From contig CM057162.1 of NCBI GenBank assembly GCA_029962745.1, forward strand, positions 11,068,123 to 11,132,122: 64,000 bases of DNA, in the 5' to 3' direction. The position numbers and the translations under genes were made by a program. Below the pieces are notes generated by a model. That model did no database searches, was not told the DNA's origin, and saw only the letters and a list, made by a program, of their open reading frames with translations. The stretch is from Echinometra lucunter (lineage: Eukaryota > Echinodermata > Echinoidea > Camarodonta > Echinometridae). Below are positions 12,023 through 23,400 of the stretch, piece by piece (the stretch's first letter is position 1; each line of letters begins with the position of its first letter).

Positions 12023-12965
12023 AGAGTGAATGCGTTCACCTTTTCTTTTTCTTTTTTTTTTCTTTTCTTTTTTAAAGAAACAATCTTTGAGGTAATGCCC
12101 TGTCAGATATCGATGAAAACTGGCAGCGTATGTACCTCAAAGATCTTTTGCCAGTAAGTGATCTGTTTGATGAAATATGTGTGATCGTTAAATGATAAAT
12201 CTTGCGTCAAAATGATTTCATAATCAAGTAGATATTCTTCCTAGTGGTTTCAAAAGTCATAAAATAATATGGCTTAGTTTGGTCTGGAACCAAGAATATA
12301 ACACTCAAAAACAATTTGAATATCAAAGAAATGGCCCAATACCTTCTTTTACACATCTCATCTAGCTGTAAATGATGAGCTAGAAGATTTTTCTTCATGA
12401 CAATGCACTGATAAATAGCCCAGAAGGCAATACATAACAAAAAAGAGACCACAGTTTACACAATTCCAATTACAGTATACCAAAATGCCACTCATTTGAT
12501 GATATAAATCAGGATAACGTACCATAATGATTTGCCTTTCACACACTCTACGAACCCTGATTGCATGTTTAATAATGATATTTATGAGAGGAAAGTGATA
12601 ACGAAAGATGAAGATATAGTCATAAGGAAAAAAAAATACAACAATTTTCGGAATACCGTCCCCGTGTGTTGCAGCACAAATTGTCGCCGCTCCACAGACT
12701 GTCGCCGGCGTCGATCGATCTGCATGATCTGTGCAGAATTTTTCAAAATCAAGCTACACAAATTGTCGCCTCTGACACAGATTGTCGCTGACGTCAATCT
12801 GTACTGCTTGTGCAGCATCCCATTTTTCTCCCCGCTGGCGAAAATATATGCAATGAATTTAAAACCTAACTGCACAGATTGTCGCCAGTTCCCATGTTTC
12901 AAAGTTGATTTGACTGCGATATGTGGCCTACATGGCACAGCATGCCATGCACACTAAGAAAAAAA

Positions 12966-13140
12966 AAAAGGTGCACGTTTGCACCCTAACTGCAACACTG
13001 GCAGCACCTTTTTGGGTGCAATCTTGCACCCTACTTGAAAAAAAAAAAAAGAAACTCGAAAGCGAGGGAGCGAAGCGACCGAGCTTGTCACGGGGGTGCT
13101 TTTGCATTTTTAAAAGTGAAATTGAAGGGTTTAGTGAAGA
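12966..13140. repeat. Two short hairpins plus a 'GAGCGAAGCGACCGAGC' repeat module
   Basis: GGTGCACGTTTGCACC and GGTGCAATCTTGCACC are two perfect six-pair hairpins about 50 bp apart. Next comes AAACTCGAAAGCGAGGGAGC and an AAGTGAAATTGAAGG tail, a module also present inside the hAT-like MITE at 56,881-57,060. Confidence 0.6.
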
Positions 13141-13389
13141 CTTTTGTTGAATTTTGTGAAAGTTTTCAGTAAAAAAATACAAGTTTTCACACACACACAC
13201 ACCCTTACACCCGAATGCACAGACATAAATAGAAGATATACACACATCTTTTTTTTTATTTTGTTGTTATACCACTTCAGAAAAAAGGTGAAGGCGCCGA
13301 AATTAGCCTAAAGTAATATAAATAACTACATAAATCAGAATAATGATCGATATAGTTATGATAGTAATCGTCATTTCAGTCACATTAAC

Positions 13390-13550
13390 GATGATGATGA
13401 TGATAACTATCATTATTATCATAAGCATAATAATAATAACACATTACTAATTATCATTATTATTGTTATTATTATTATCATTATCATTATTATTGTTGTT
13501 GTTATTGTTGTTATAATGATAATTGTTATCATTATTATTATTGCTGTTCC
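13390..13550. repeat. (ATT/ATC)n microsatellite
   Basis: Degenerate ATT, ATC and GTT triplets; non-coding. Confidence 0.9.
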
Positions 13551-13607
13551 TATCATTTCTAAGTTAATTCAGTTTAATTGTAAGCAAACATCCTTCACTA
13601 AAACCTG

Positions 13608-13703
13608 GGGGGGGGGGATGATTGTACATGTCATCCCCCACCTTGTGAGTTGGAGGGGGGGGGGGGATGCATACCCCTCATCCCCAGCTGTCTACGCCCC
13701 TGG
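13608..13703. mobile_element. hAT-like terminal fragment
   Basis: G-run, then a palindromic ATGATTGTACATGTCATC, a second G-run and the terminus GCTGTCTACGCCCCTG, whose complement CAGGGGCGTAGACAGC looks like a hAT-type end. A similar end occurs at about 4808-4823. Confidence 0.45.
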
Positions 13704-14519
13704 TACGATCATACCGAAGACTTTTGATAACGGGACCTTCTGCTTTCTAGGGGGATTAAGGGTGCCGATTTGTGTTCATGGTCGGGAGGTGATTGATGCC
13801 ATATCCTTGGTGAGGAAGCGAAGCGACCGAGCGGGGAAAGGGTGTGGGGTTCAGACGTGAATGATTGACTCAGCGACAGACAGGGTCGTCACTATATTTG
13901 AATGGTATATATCGCAAACTCGCTGCCAAATATGACTATTTTAGCATCTCACTGGTCCAACTGGTTACGTCCAAACCACCCTGTTTCTGTATGTTACAAG
14001 CGAGCGAAGCGTGCGAGGAAAAGCACACCCTTCTGACGATAAAGCATTACTTTTTTCTTCTATACAATATAGGACTGTGTATGAGATATGATTTATGTCC
14101 AATTATATATTCTACAAAATATAATTCAACTCTTCTCAGGGGCATTAACATGTTTCAATGTAGATAATGGCCATGATCAGTCTCAGACCGGTTTCAAGAG
14201 CTACACTGTTTTGCCCCATGCCTATATTCCCACATAATTATTGCCCACATTTCAATCACACGATTCATTTTTATGTATGGCAACAATCTGTGGTGCCAGA
14301 GTTATGCACAGACTGACGCCAGCGACAATCTGTGTAGTGTGTTTTTGAAAAATTCTGCACAGATTGGCCTGCGACAATCTGTGGAGGCAGGCCAATCTGT
14401 GGAGCGGCGACAATATGCTGCAACACCCGTCCTCTATAGACCAATCCCACAACGCAAGAGGGCAGCAGATTCGACACAGTTCGACATATTGCGGTGGGCG
14501 CTCCAACTTTTATAGTACG

Positions 14520-15400
14520 CAAGTCAAAAGCGCGGTATGTACATTCGTTCGATTTTTTTTGTTGTCTATTTTCACCAATATATGCAGATTTCTTTTAATG
14601 AGAAATTACCAGAGAAGTTCAGGACGCAGCTGTGCGGTGCTCAAATGCCACAAGAATTGGAGAAAGTTTAAAAATTGGAAGCGAAGTGAGTGCGAAATTC
14701 ACTCGCTTTTGACTCATGAAGCCTGTTTTTGTGAGAAGCCGTACTCCCTACACAGGTATCCGTAAGCAATGTGAAGGAATTCGTCGCCAGTGGGTAAAAA
14801 CATCAACAGAAAGGACTTTGAAGTCAAGAAACATTATCATTATGTACTCTGGCGTAAAATTTAATGAGTGAACACATGGCTTTGTAAACAGGGTAAGATT
14901 GAGGGCTCCCGTTTACTACGGCTTCTATGCTGCAATCGAACTTTTACTGACAAAACTAAGTTGAAAACCATCGAAAGTACACAAATACATCATACCTTCA
15001 TCTGTAAGATATGGCCATTGTCTTACCTCATCTACCCATGTATCCATGCTTTATTTTATTGATCTAGAATAAAGTAAATGGAATAATATCAGGACATGTC
15101 TCATATCTTACATTCATTCTGTACACAGAGCAAATCGCGGTCAGCGCGCTTGCCCACCGCAGCAATGGCGTCACCGGTAGAGGGCCAAATACATAAACCG
15201 GAGGTGAAATTGGTCTGAGTTTTCTTGCTTCACCTCTGCCATGTCTGCTGGGAAGAAGAAGGAAGGAAGGAAGGGAGGAAAAGTATCTGTTAAAATATGT
15301 ATTAAGATATATGAGATCAATTGAGAGAATGATAGCGTAGCATGAATCAAAGTTCCCCAGAGCTGGTCTACCATTTTTGGAATGTTTGCAAAGGTTGAAA
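14520..15400. other. Intergenic, no gene recognised
   Basis: Mixed AT-rich sequence with a GGAAGGAAGG run near 15,260. Frames up to about 130 codons overlap the preceding repeat and show no domain. Confidence 0.6.
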
Positions 15401-15403
15401 AAA

Positions 15404-15477
15404 TGTCTCTGCCAGGAATCGAATCCGCGCCTTGGGCTATGAACGCCACTGTCTTAACCACTAGACCACGGGAGACG
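15404..15477 (-). repeat. tRNA-derived sequence (SINE head or tRNA pseudogene)
   Basis: On the minus strand this contains a good A box (TGGTCTAGTGGTTAAGAC) and B box (GATTCGATTCC). The acceptor ends pair for the outer five bases (GTCTC with GAGAC). The anticodon and T stems are poorly paired and the loop GTTCATA is abnormal. It is therefore a tRNA relic or tRNA-derived SINE rather than a working tRNA gene. Confidence 0.6.
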
Positions 15478-15572
15478 TTCCAGTGGTTTCGGCGACTCTA
15501 TTATTCTCTGAATTGATCTCACATGTATTTATTTCCACGAGAGCTGCCAAAGCTGTTGTCTATGTTCTTTGA

Positions 15573-15573
<1 letters not shown>

Positions 15574-15608
<35 letters not shown>

Positions 15609-15664
15609 ACCCACGCACGTACACGCACACACACCCTCTCTCTCCATCTCTGACACACACACCC
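15574..15664. repeat. (CA)n microsatellite
   Basis: Long CA run followed by ACGCACAC and CTCT variants. Confidence 0.95.
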
Positions 15665-15860
15665 TCATTAGATAAATCACGATCTCATGGAGTGATTGTC
15701 AGAGATGTCAGTGGCTATAATCAAGCCTTGATGGCAAAATTCATTTAAGGCCAAAGTTAAGGCCATGCTACTATGAGAATATGCAAGGTAAAATTTCTGT
15801 GTCAAGTCTTCAGTCTTTCACGACGCCATCCTTTATACCATTCAAATCATTACCAATGTC

Positions 15861-15966
15861 ATCCGTATCATCATCATCATCTTTTATCATCATCATCATT
15901 TCATCATCATCATCATCATCATCATCAACATCATCTTCATCATCATCCACATCATCATCATCATTT
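15861..15966. repeat. (ATC)n microsatellite
   Basis: Run of CAT/ATC triplets giving spurious poly-His and poly-Ser frames. Confidence 0.95.
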
Positions 15967-16019
15967 TCACTATCCTTTCAAGTTTGGATTTCAGTTATTT
16001 TTTATCCATTCTGCTGATT

Positions 16020-17290
16020 CGATATGTTTATCTATTTAATATTTATTTGGGGTTGCCATATTTTTAAGCATATTGATTACAATGGCAATCCTTCTTCGGC
16101 AAATGATTTTATGTTTAATGAATTATGTTTAATGACTTACAATAATTTGACAATTTTTCATTTATATTTTTTTAAAGAAAAATGATTGTATATAAATACT
16201 TGCATATTTGTGATTTATTGTCAAAAGTAGCTTTTTTACCAAAATGTCATTGTATGCAGAAGAAAATAAATCAAATCAAATCAAGATCATTGAGTAACCT
16301 CTGACATAAGAGGGCGACAAACAATAATCATAAGGATAAAACATATTAGCGTGACTGCTTTTCTTCTTTGCCCCATTTTCTGCAATATTACACAGTATCT
16401 AAAAACAAAATAAATACATAAAGCATTTTAAATAATATATCCAGATACTCACCAGCAATCATACGAATCAGGCTCTTAATCAGTATAACTTTTTTGTTGA
16501 GTAACAAAATATAAACAAATTTCCAAGTCCATACTAAGTTATACTGTTCACTGGTTTGCACTAATCACTCACATTACGGAACAAACACTTCCTGTTTAGC
16601 TCCTCAATTAATATGAATATCAACAAAACTAGATATCCATCCCTTTCAGCCGATTATACATTGAAATAACTTGACATTTGAACCACAATTTACTCTCTGA
16701 CATCTTCTTATCCCTTTGTCATGTTTATCTCCAAAGAAATTTAAAAACTCATGCAAATGCAATATAATACTATAAACGTGATAAAAACAAACCATAATCA
16801 TAACTATGTACATCATTGAGATTACATGGAAAACGCTGTGATAGTATGTGTATACATGTATATCAAAGAATGATTCTACTAATTTTACAAGGCTCTGACC
16901 ACTGGTAAATGCAGACTAGTACATTACTATACAAACACAACACTGACAATAAATCTACATAATCAATTTAAATTTATCAATAAAAGCAACAAACTGCAGG
17001 CTCTCGGGGTTAAAGACTGATGATGAGCTTTTACTACATCAATGTCCTTGTCATCCTACTCATTACTAAAACAAAAAAAAAACAAAAAAAAAAAAAACAA
17101 AAAAAAAACGCACCAACTTTTCCCTGCACCTCCATAACCCCAGTGTATTCGTTATTATCAAAGGCTCTAGCGTAAGGTTGGAAAACCCATATCTTCCCAA
17201 GTTTTCACTGAAATATATAAAGCAACTAGACAAATAAACCTTAAACTATCATATATACAAAAAATTAAATTTCCATTTTGCACCCTATTC
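16020..17290. other. AT-rich intergenic, no gene recognised
   Basis: No long frame, splice-supported exon or inverted repeat was found. There is an A-rich run with isolated C at 17,068-17,109. Confidence 0.6.
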
Positions 17291-17300
17291 CAATATTCTA

Positions 17301-17492
17301 CACTCTAAAAACAAACTAGTCAGATTTGAGTAGATTACCGGATCACACGGGCACTTACTCTTTTCTAGTCAAATGTGACTAGATTCTAGTAAAAAATGAC
17401 CAGATTTCTATTCAATTAAACGAAGAGCGAACACTATTCTAGTAAAAAATTACACAGTTCTAGTAAAATTGACCAGATTTGTTTTTACAGTG
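17301..17492. mobile_element. Tc1/mariner-like MITE with TA target duplication
   Basis: The 192-bp element begins CACTCTAAAAACAAA and ends TTTGTTTTTACAGTG, imperfect inverted termini. It is flanked by TA at 17,299-17,300 and 17,493-17,494, the target duplication used by Tc1/mariner elements. The motif CTAGTAAAA followed by TGACCAGATTT recurs inside. No transposase. Confidence 0.75.
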
Positions 17493-17879
17493 TAACTTGT
17501 GGCCTACACAAATGGAATATCATGACTCAACAGTGTAACAGTAACCGACTTGTTTATATCCATAATAACGCTTCAGTCTATTCTATACAAAATCAAGAAT
17601 TTGGTGTCTGATTATAAAATTCTCGATCCTTCCACATAGTCATTCCCATTTGACCAAGCACTTCCGCCTGAGTTGCAAAACCTATACCAACAGATTAATA
17701 TTCTGCCTGAGCCCAAAATAAATTAAAGCTCTAAAACAATAATTAAAAAAAACCTATAGCAATTCCCACTTACTTGCTGTTTTTCTCGAATAAAAAATGT
17801 TCACTACAAATAAGCTAACAATAAAGAGCCAGCAATTGTAACTGTGAGTGTGGATCATACTATACAAATTATTTATAAA

Positions 17880-18560
17880 ATATCTCTACATCTTTCTCTA
17901 TATTACTATATAGAGAAATGTCTCCACATCTTCTTTAGATTACTACATAAAGCAATGTCTCTACATCTTCTTTACATTACTACACAAAATATCTCTACAT
18001 CTTTCTTTATATTACTACACAGAGCAATATCTCTACATCTTCTTTACATTACTACACAGAGCAATGTCTCTACATCTTCTTTACATTACTACACAGAATA
18101 TCTCTACATCTTTCTTTATATTACTACACAGAGCAATGTCTCTACATCTTCTTTACATTACTACACAGAATATCTCTACATCTTTCTTTATATTACTACA
18201 CAGAGCAATGTCTCTACATCTTCTTTACATTACTACACAGAATATCTCTACATCTTTCTCTATATTACTACATAGAGCAATATCTCTACATCTTCTTTAC
18301 ATTACTACACAGAATATCTCTACATCTTTCTTTACAATTATTACTGCACAGAGCAATGTCTCTAAGTCTTCTTTACATTACTACACAGAATATCTCTACA
18401 GCTTTCTTTAGATTACTACATAGAGATATGTCTCTACATCTTCTTTAGATTACTACACAGAATATCTCTACATCTTTCTTTAGATTACTACATAGAGCAA
18501 TGTCTCTACATCCTCTTTATCTCTATACATTTCTTGAGATTACTACATGGAAACAATGTC
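17880..18560. repeat. Minisatellite, ~36/72-bp unit
   Basis: Units of the type TCTCTACATCTTCTTTACAT, TACTACACAG, AGCAATG alternate with a slightly different half-unit (AATATCTCTACATC, TTTCTTTATATTAC), making a dimeric period of about 72 bp repeated roughly nine to ten times with decay at both ends. Open frames of 115-143 codons across it are artefacts of a repeat without stops. Confidence 0.9.
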
Positions 18561-18579
18561 TCTAAATCTTCTTTAGATT

Positions 18580-20290
18580 ATTACATACAAAACCACATCA
18601 TAGCATCATTATCACATTACAACAATGATATTAATCTCCATACCAATACATACCTTTGTCCCATCTACTCAATTACACAGAAATCTGCATTACACTAACT
18701 CCCAAAAAATTATCAGAGTCTACTACTCATTTGATTCTACTTAAATCTACATTACACTAAGCAAACTCCTTTAAGAATTACCACAACCCAACTACTCATC
18801 TATAAATCTGCATTGCTCTATGCAAACTACAATGAGCACTTATTACACAACTTCTATTACTATTATTATTATTTCAATTAAAAAATGTACATCGAACAAA
18901 GAAATCGACTACATAAAAAGAAAGTTGATTAAAATACAGCGATTGGAAACAAATTACTCAAAAATTGTGCCGATAATAAACATATATACATTTTGAAATC
19001 AACTTTACGGCTGAGGGCAAAATACCCAACCAAAAATGACTCACATTGAAAATAGACAGCACAGTCTTATGAGTTATGTAGTCCGAGGATGGAGAGTATG
19101 GGTAATGGCTAACTATTGAGAAGGTTGAGGAGAAGAACAGTGCAAGTAGATTAAGACCAAGCGATGACAAACACTTTGTAAGTGACTGTGTCGATGGAGA
19201 TTGAAGAACTTGGATCAGGTGACTGAACAAAAAATCGGGAAGGCTGTGGCATAGCGAGGATGTTGAAACATCTGGAACAGCATACAGCAATACGAGAACA
19301 CAAGACACACAGACAGCGGCTAGAGGCCAAGGTAAGGCGACTACAAGGACAATAACCGTACACTAGAAACAGTGGCAAGAGGCTCAGGAAGCGTCACCGT
19401 GGCACAAACCAAGATGATAAAAAAGGCAACAGATGACGATGACATGAAGATAACCGTAAAACATTTTGGCGCACACATATCAATATTCAATTTTGAGTAA
19501 GGGATTGAAATCGTAGGTGATGATTTTTTTTTTTTGTGTGTGTGTGTGTGTGCAATACCTAAATTTTTGTGGAAAGGAAGACTGTACTTTCATTGTTGTA
19601 GTGTTTCAGCAGAACAAGAAAAGGTACATTTTTAATGTTTTAATCCAGGTGTAATAGAGTAGGGGAAAGCGGGGAAAGACGGACCCACAAACTTTCGAGT
19701 CACGTAATTTTTAATCTAGATGAATGTGGAAGCTGTTCTTGGGCGTAAAGGTCATGTTGTGGGCGTTAAATATTGCTACCCCATTTAAATCCTTTAATAT
19801 CGGAATAAACAACCGAATGATATATTTTTTTCTTACCAAGGGCCGTTGAACCCAAGGCCTCGCGTAAGATGGGCCATATCATGCTATATGGGGCTGGCCG
19901 GGCAAAACGGCCATTCACAAGTTCTAGGTTCTATGCCTCAGTATACGTCTTTGGACTGTGTGAGTTTTCAAAGCTTGTCTGATGTTGCAAGTCCTTTGCT
20001 TGACAGCATTTACGGCAGCATATCATGTGACCACTGAAAGACGCAGCAGGGGGGGGGGGGGTTGGGAGGATGCAGTAGCCCCCTCCCCCCTCCCCGAACT
20101 GAAAATTTTCCAAAAAAAAAAAAAAAAAAAAAAAAAACCCTCCCAAAGTGTCTCTACCCACCTCAAGTCTTTGTCAGTGTACAATGACCAAGACACGTGA
20201 CGGATAAAAAATTTTGTGAATAAAATAATGCAGTTGGAATTATGAATTGCGTATTTTCATTTCTTGCCTCTACTTCTTATAATGCAACAT
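18580..20290. other. 3' flank of the left gene; no further gene recognised
   Basis: AT-rich DNA with minus-strand frames at 18,958-19,378 that lack motifs. A G-run, C-run and A-run cluster at 20,049-20,139 looks like a hAT-type remnant. The 3' UTR and polyadenylation site of the gene ending at 20,295 should lie here, but no convincing AATAAA was found on the minus strand. Confidence 0.5.
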
Positions 20291-20294
20291 TTGA

Positions 20295-20401
20295 TTAATT
20301 AGTTGACTGAAGAGGAACGTATTCTCTGGTATTCGATGCGGGTTGTCTGTAGGGCATGTAGAATGTGTCCGTTTCCATTTGTCCACTCCCATTGCGATTA
20401 C
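20295..20401 (-). CDS. Left gene exon 7: C-terminal tail and stop
   Basis: Acceptor AACTCAG. The exon encodes NRNGSGQMETDTFYMPYRQP, then ASNTREYVPLQSTN and a TAA stop at 20,295-20,297. The hydrophilic tail with tyrosines fits a cytosolic C-terminus. Confidence 0.6.
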
Positions 20402-23400
20402 CTGAGTTCACCTATATGTGATATACAAAAGAAAACAAGTATATGAATAATATTTGAAATATATACAGGGTAAGAAATAAACATCATCGAATTTAAAATG
20501 TATCCATTTGCAGCCCATTTCGTATCCATATAGATATTTATTCGAGAATATCAATAACAACAACGACGACGCCGATGATACTATCCACATAAACATAACA
20601 AAATGATATTAGTGTTGAAAATAAAACTGATAAAATAATACTTACTTGGAAAGGGTAGCCTCATTAGGAATGACCCATGAGCCTCAAAAATATAATGTGT
20701 TTTAACAATTGTTGCGTCATAATTTTGCGTCCTATACATATAAAATATTATTTTTACAATTTAGGAGGACTATGTCGATTCACTAAAAATGGACACTGGT
20801 CTCCTTGTTTGTTTGTTTTTTTTTTTTTTTGGGGGGGGGGGGGACTGCCCCCTGTCTCCCCCCCCCCCCCCCCGCTGCGTACGGCCACGACTCCATCGCA
20901 ATCTTTGAAACTAGACTGAACAAGCATTGGTGGTCGGAACGCTTTAGTCTCATATGATCAAACCGTCCGATCACCTGCGCATGTGCAAAGTAACTGATTA
21001 AGCTATAACATTCGCACCGATTGGAGTGAGCCGCAGAACTAAACTATACCCCAGGTAGTGAACCGTGGATTACAGGATCTACCTATCCTCGTATCCAGAT
21101 GATGATAATGATGAATAATAGATAACATGACATGAATCAGTGCGAAATGAAAATCGGTGTCATCCCACGAGATCGACAGCCATGAGTCATACGGCCCACG
21201 AGCTAGACATTGAACAAGGTCCACGAGTGGAACAGCACACGAGCTCGATACTGTGTAATTTATACGCACAAGATCGACACTTGGCAAATAAGGCCTATGA
21301 GCTCATTAAGTCCAGGTAGAGTCGAGCTCATGGGTCTTATTTGCCTAGAATCGATCGTGTGCCTAATGTAGGATTGTGCATGGGCCGTATAGGACTCGTG
21401 GGCGTCGAACTCGCGCCGTGTATTATTGGACCTGTTGGAGACTGGAAAAAGTCTTCCAAAAATCGAACACGTTTGAATTTTCCGCGAGTCCCTGGAGATC
21501 CGCCTACAGTCTCAAGAAAACGGAGAAAAGGGCCCCGTCTTACAAAGAGATGCGATTGATTCAAATCGATCTCAATTAAAAATTATTGTTGAAGTTTCAA
21601 ACGTGGGAACATGTCTGTTCTGTTTCAGATATTCAACAAGTCTAGAGCAGTTATATAAGTACTTCCCAGATGGGGAATATGGAACTCAGATAATTAGCAA
21701 GAAAGCCCCCCCCCCCCCCCTTCACCAGGAGGACACCTTGCTCGTACATGGATATTCAAAATGGACCTAAACAAGTAATTATCCTTCGATCTGAGAATAC
21801 CCTAAACAAGTATTTTGTTGTGTTTTCCCCAACCTATAAACAAGTATTTTGAAATCAAGCTGCTATAAACATGGTAAAAGTATCCCTTTCTTTCCTGATT
21901 TTTGCAGTTTTGATACCCATTTCACTGTACGCGCGTACATCGCACGTCCGAGAAAAAACACCCTTTTTTACGCGTTTTTGTGTACGAGCATGATATCCAC
22001 CTCGCAATGGCAGAGCCCCCCTAGCTTTTACTAAACACTCGGGTCGCGGTGCGCTGGAAAACACTCGGGTCGTAGCATGCTGGCTATGGGGCGCCAAGTG
22101 TTAACTAAGTTATTTAGTCCAAGAATACACAGTTTCGCTGTCAAAAGTGCACTAAAAATACTATTTCTTTATAGAATTCACGAACAGTGAACCATTTCGT
22201 CACAAAATGAAATGCAACAGACAATTTTGCAACAAAACTTTCCTACTAGAAATAAACAGAAATTATTTATAAAGCACTCAAGCTACTAGTATTCAATTCG
22301 CCAGGGCCGTTGACTTTGTTTCGTTACAAACATTGCACATTGCACAAACACTGCATAGCAGACTGCGGACGGATCAGTTTGCCAGGGTATGCTTGCTGGC
22401 GTGGCTATATGTTAGCAGTTTACTGCAGGGGCAGATCCAGGAGGTAGTGAAAGAGGGGCTCACTAAATTATGACAAGCAAAGATAAATAGATAAATGAAT
22501 AAATAAATAAATGAATAAATAACAAAAAATACTCACTTCGAAAGGGGGCACTTTTGAAAAAAGAGAGGGTACAAGGGTACAACGTGCCCCCTGCCCGCCC
22601 CCCCCCCTCCCGGATCCACGCTTGGTTTACTGTGCACTGACTAGTTCTGGACCGAATAACCTAGTTAACACTTGGCGCACCATACCCAGCGAGCCACGAC
22701 CCGAGTGTTTTCCAGCGAATTGTACGGGCGAGGAAAAAAAAAAAATCCTCGCCCGCACAATGCGGGATCACGCCATCTCTCGGCCTGGCAGCGATTGGGG
22801 GATATCGCGCTTGGGGAGATTGCTCTTATAATAAAATCGTTCAGAATCTGAACTAGCACTAGGCATGTGTAGCCCCAGCGTGTTTCTCTTTCTCCCTCCC
22901 CCCCCCCCCCCCCTCTCTCTCTCTTATCAAACTGTGAAGGTCGATCGTTTCTCCGGCAAGGTGATTAAGTTGTTCAGCGCTTTTGTTTATTTAGGCTTAC
23001 TGCAATCTCATGTGTCCAGTTGCAAAAATCAAATCGGGGTTTCAGTTTTAAACCCTGGATTTTCGTCATGCCCCAGAAGAAAGCAGGCCTCAGCCCACAG
23101 TCTATTTTTTTCTTACCACCATCTGCGTCATGAAGGTTCTCTGCGGGACGTTATGAAGCCTGATGTAAAGAAGGGAAGATCCGACAATGGCACAGAAGAG
23201 CTCAGAGATGTACACTATGATAAGCAGGGTTGTGACCACTAAAAATAGCACCTGGGAATTATACGAATATACAGTGTATGTCAGTAAAGATTACATAGTC
23301 GGGAGAAAGAAAAAGATCTTAATATGTTTGTTGTATGCATTGGTTAAATTGCATCTATTGTCGTTTTGTTTTGATCTATTCCATTATATAAGTATGGACA

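Larger units (their letters stand above)
12660..14435. mobile_element. Element bounded by inverted arrays of an ACAGATTGTCGCC word
   Basis: At 12,660-12,890 the words ACAAATTGTCGCC, ACAGACTGTCGCC and ACAGATTGTCGCC recur. At 14,278-14,430 the complement GGCGACAATCTGTG recurs in the other orientation. The outermost parts, GTGTTGCAGCA on the left and TGCTGCAACAC on the right, are inverted repeats. This fits a non-autonomous transposon with subterminal motif arrays. The interior holds other repeats (13,050-13,140, 13,390-13,550, 13,608-13,703) and no recognisable transposase. Confidence 0.5.

Noticed and set aside
15404..15477. A second tRNA gene
   Set aside because: The A and B boxes are good, but the anticodon and T stems do not pair and the loop is abnormal; listed as a tRNA-derived repeat.
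17844..18411. Frames of 143 and 115 codons with repeated STSFFILLHRA text
   Set aside because: They translate the 72-bp minisatellite and have no start context or splice support.
17880..18560. Possible CRISPR-like array of regular repeats
   Set aside because: Units are directly adjacent with no unique spacers, and the genome is eukaryotic; it is a minisatellite.
19846..20037. Short frame beginning MNPRPRVRWAIS
   Set aside because: Only 63 codons next to a G-run remnant; no domain or splice evidence.
20510..20600. Hydrophobic minus-strand text IIGVVVVVIDILE as the fourth membrane segment
   Set aside because: It ends in a stop, lacks a donor and does not fit the phase; exon 5 at 23,117-23,251 supplies a better segment.
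22865..23242. Plus-strand frame of 125 codons
   Set aside because: It is the antisense shadow of exon 5, preceded by a C-run and CT repeat.
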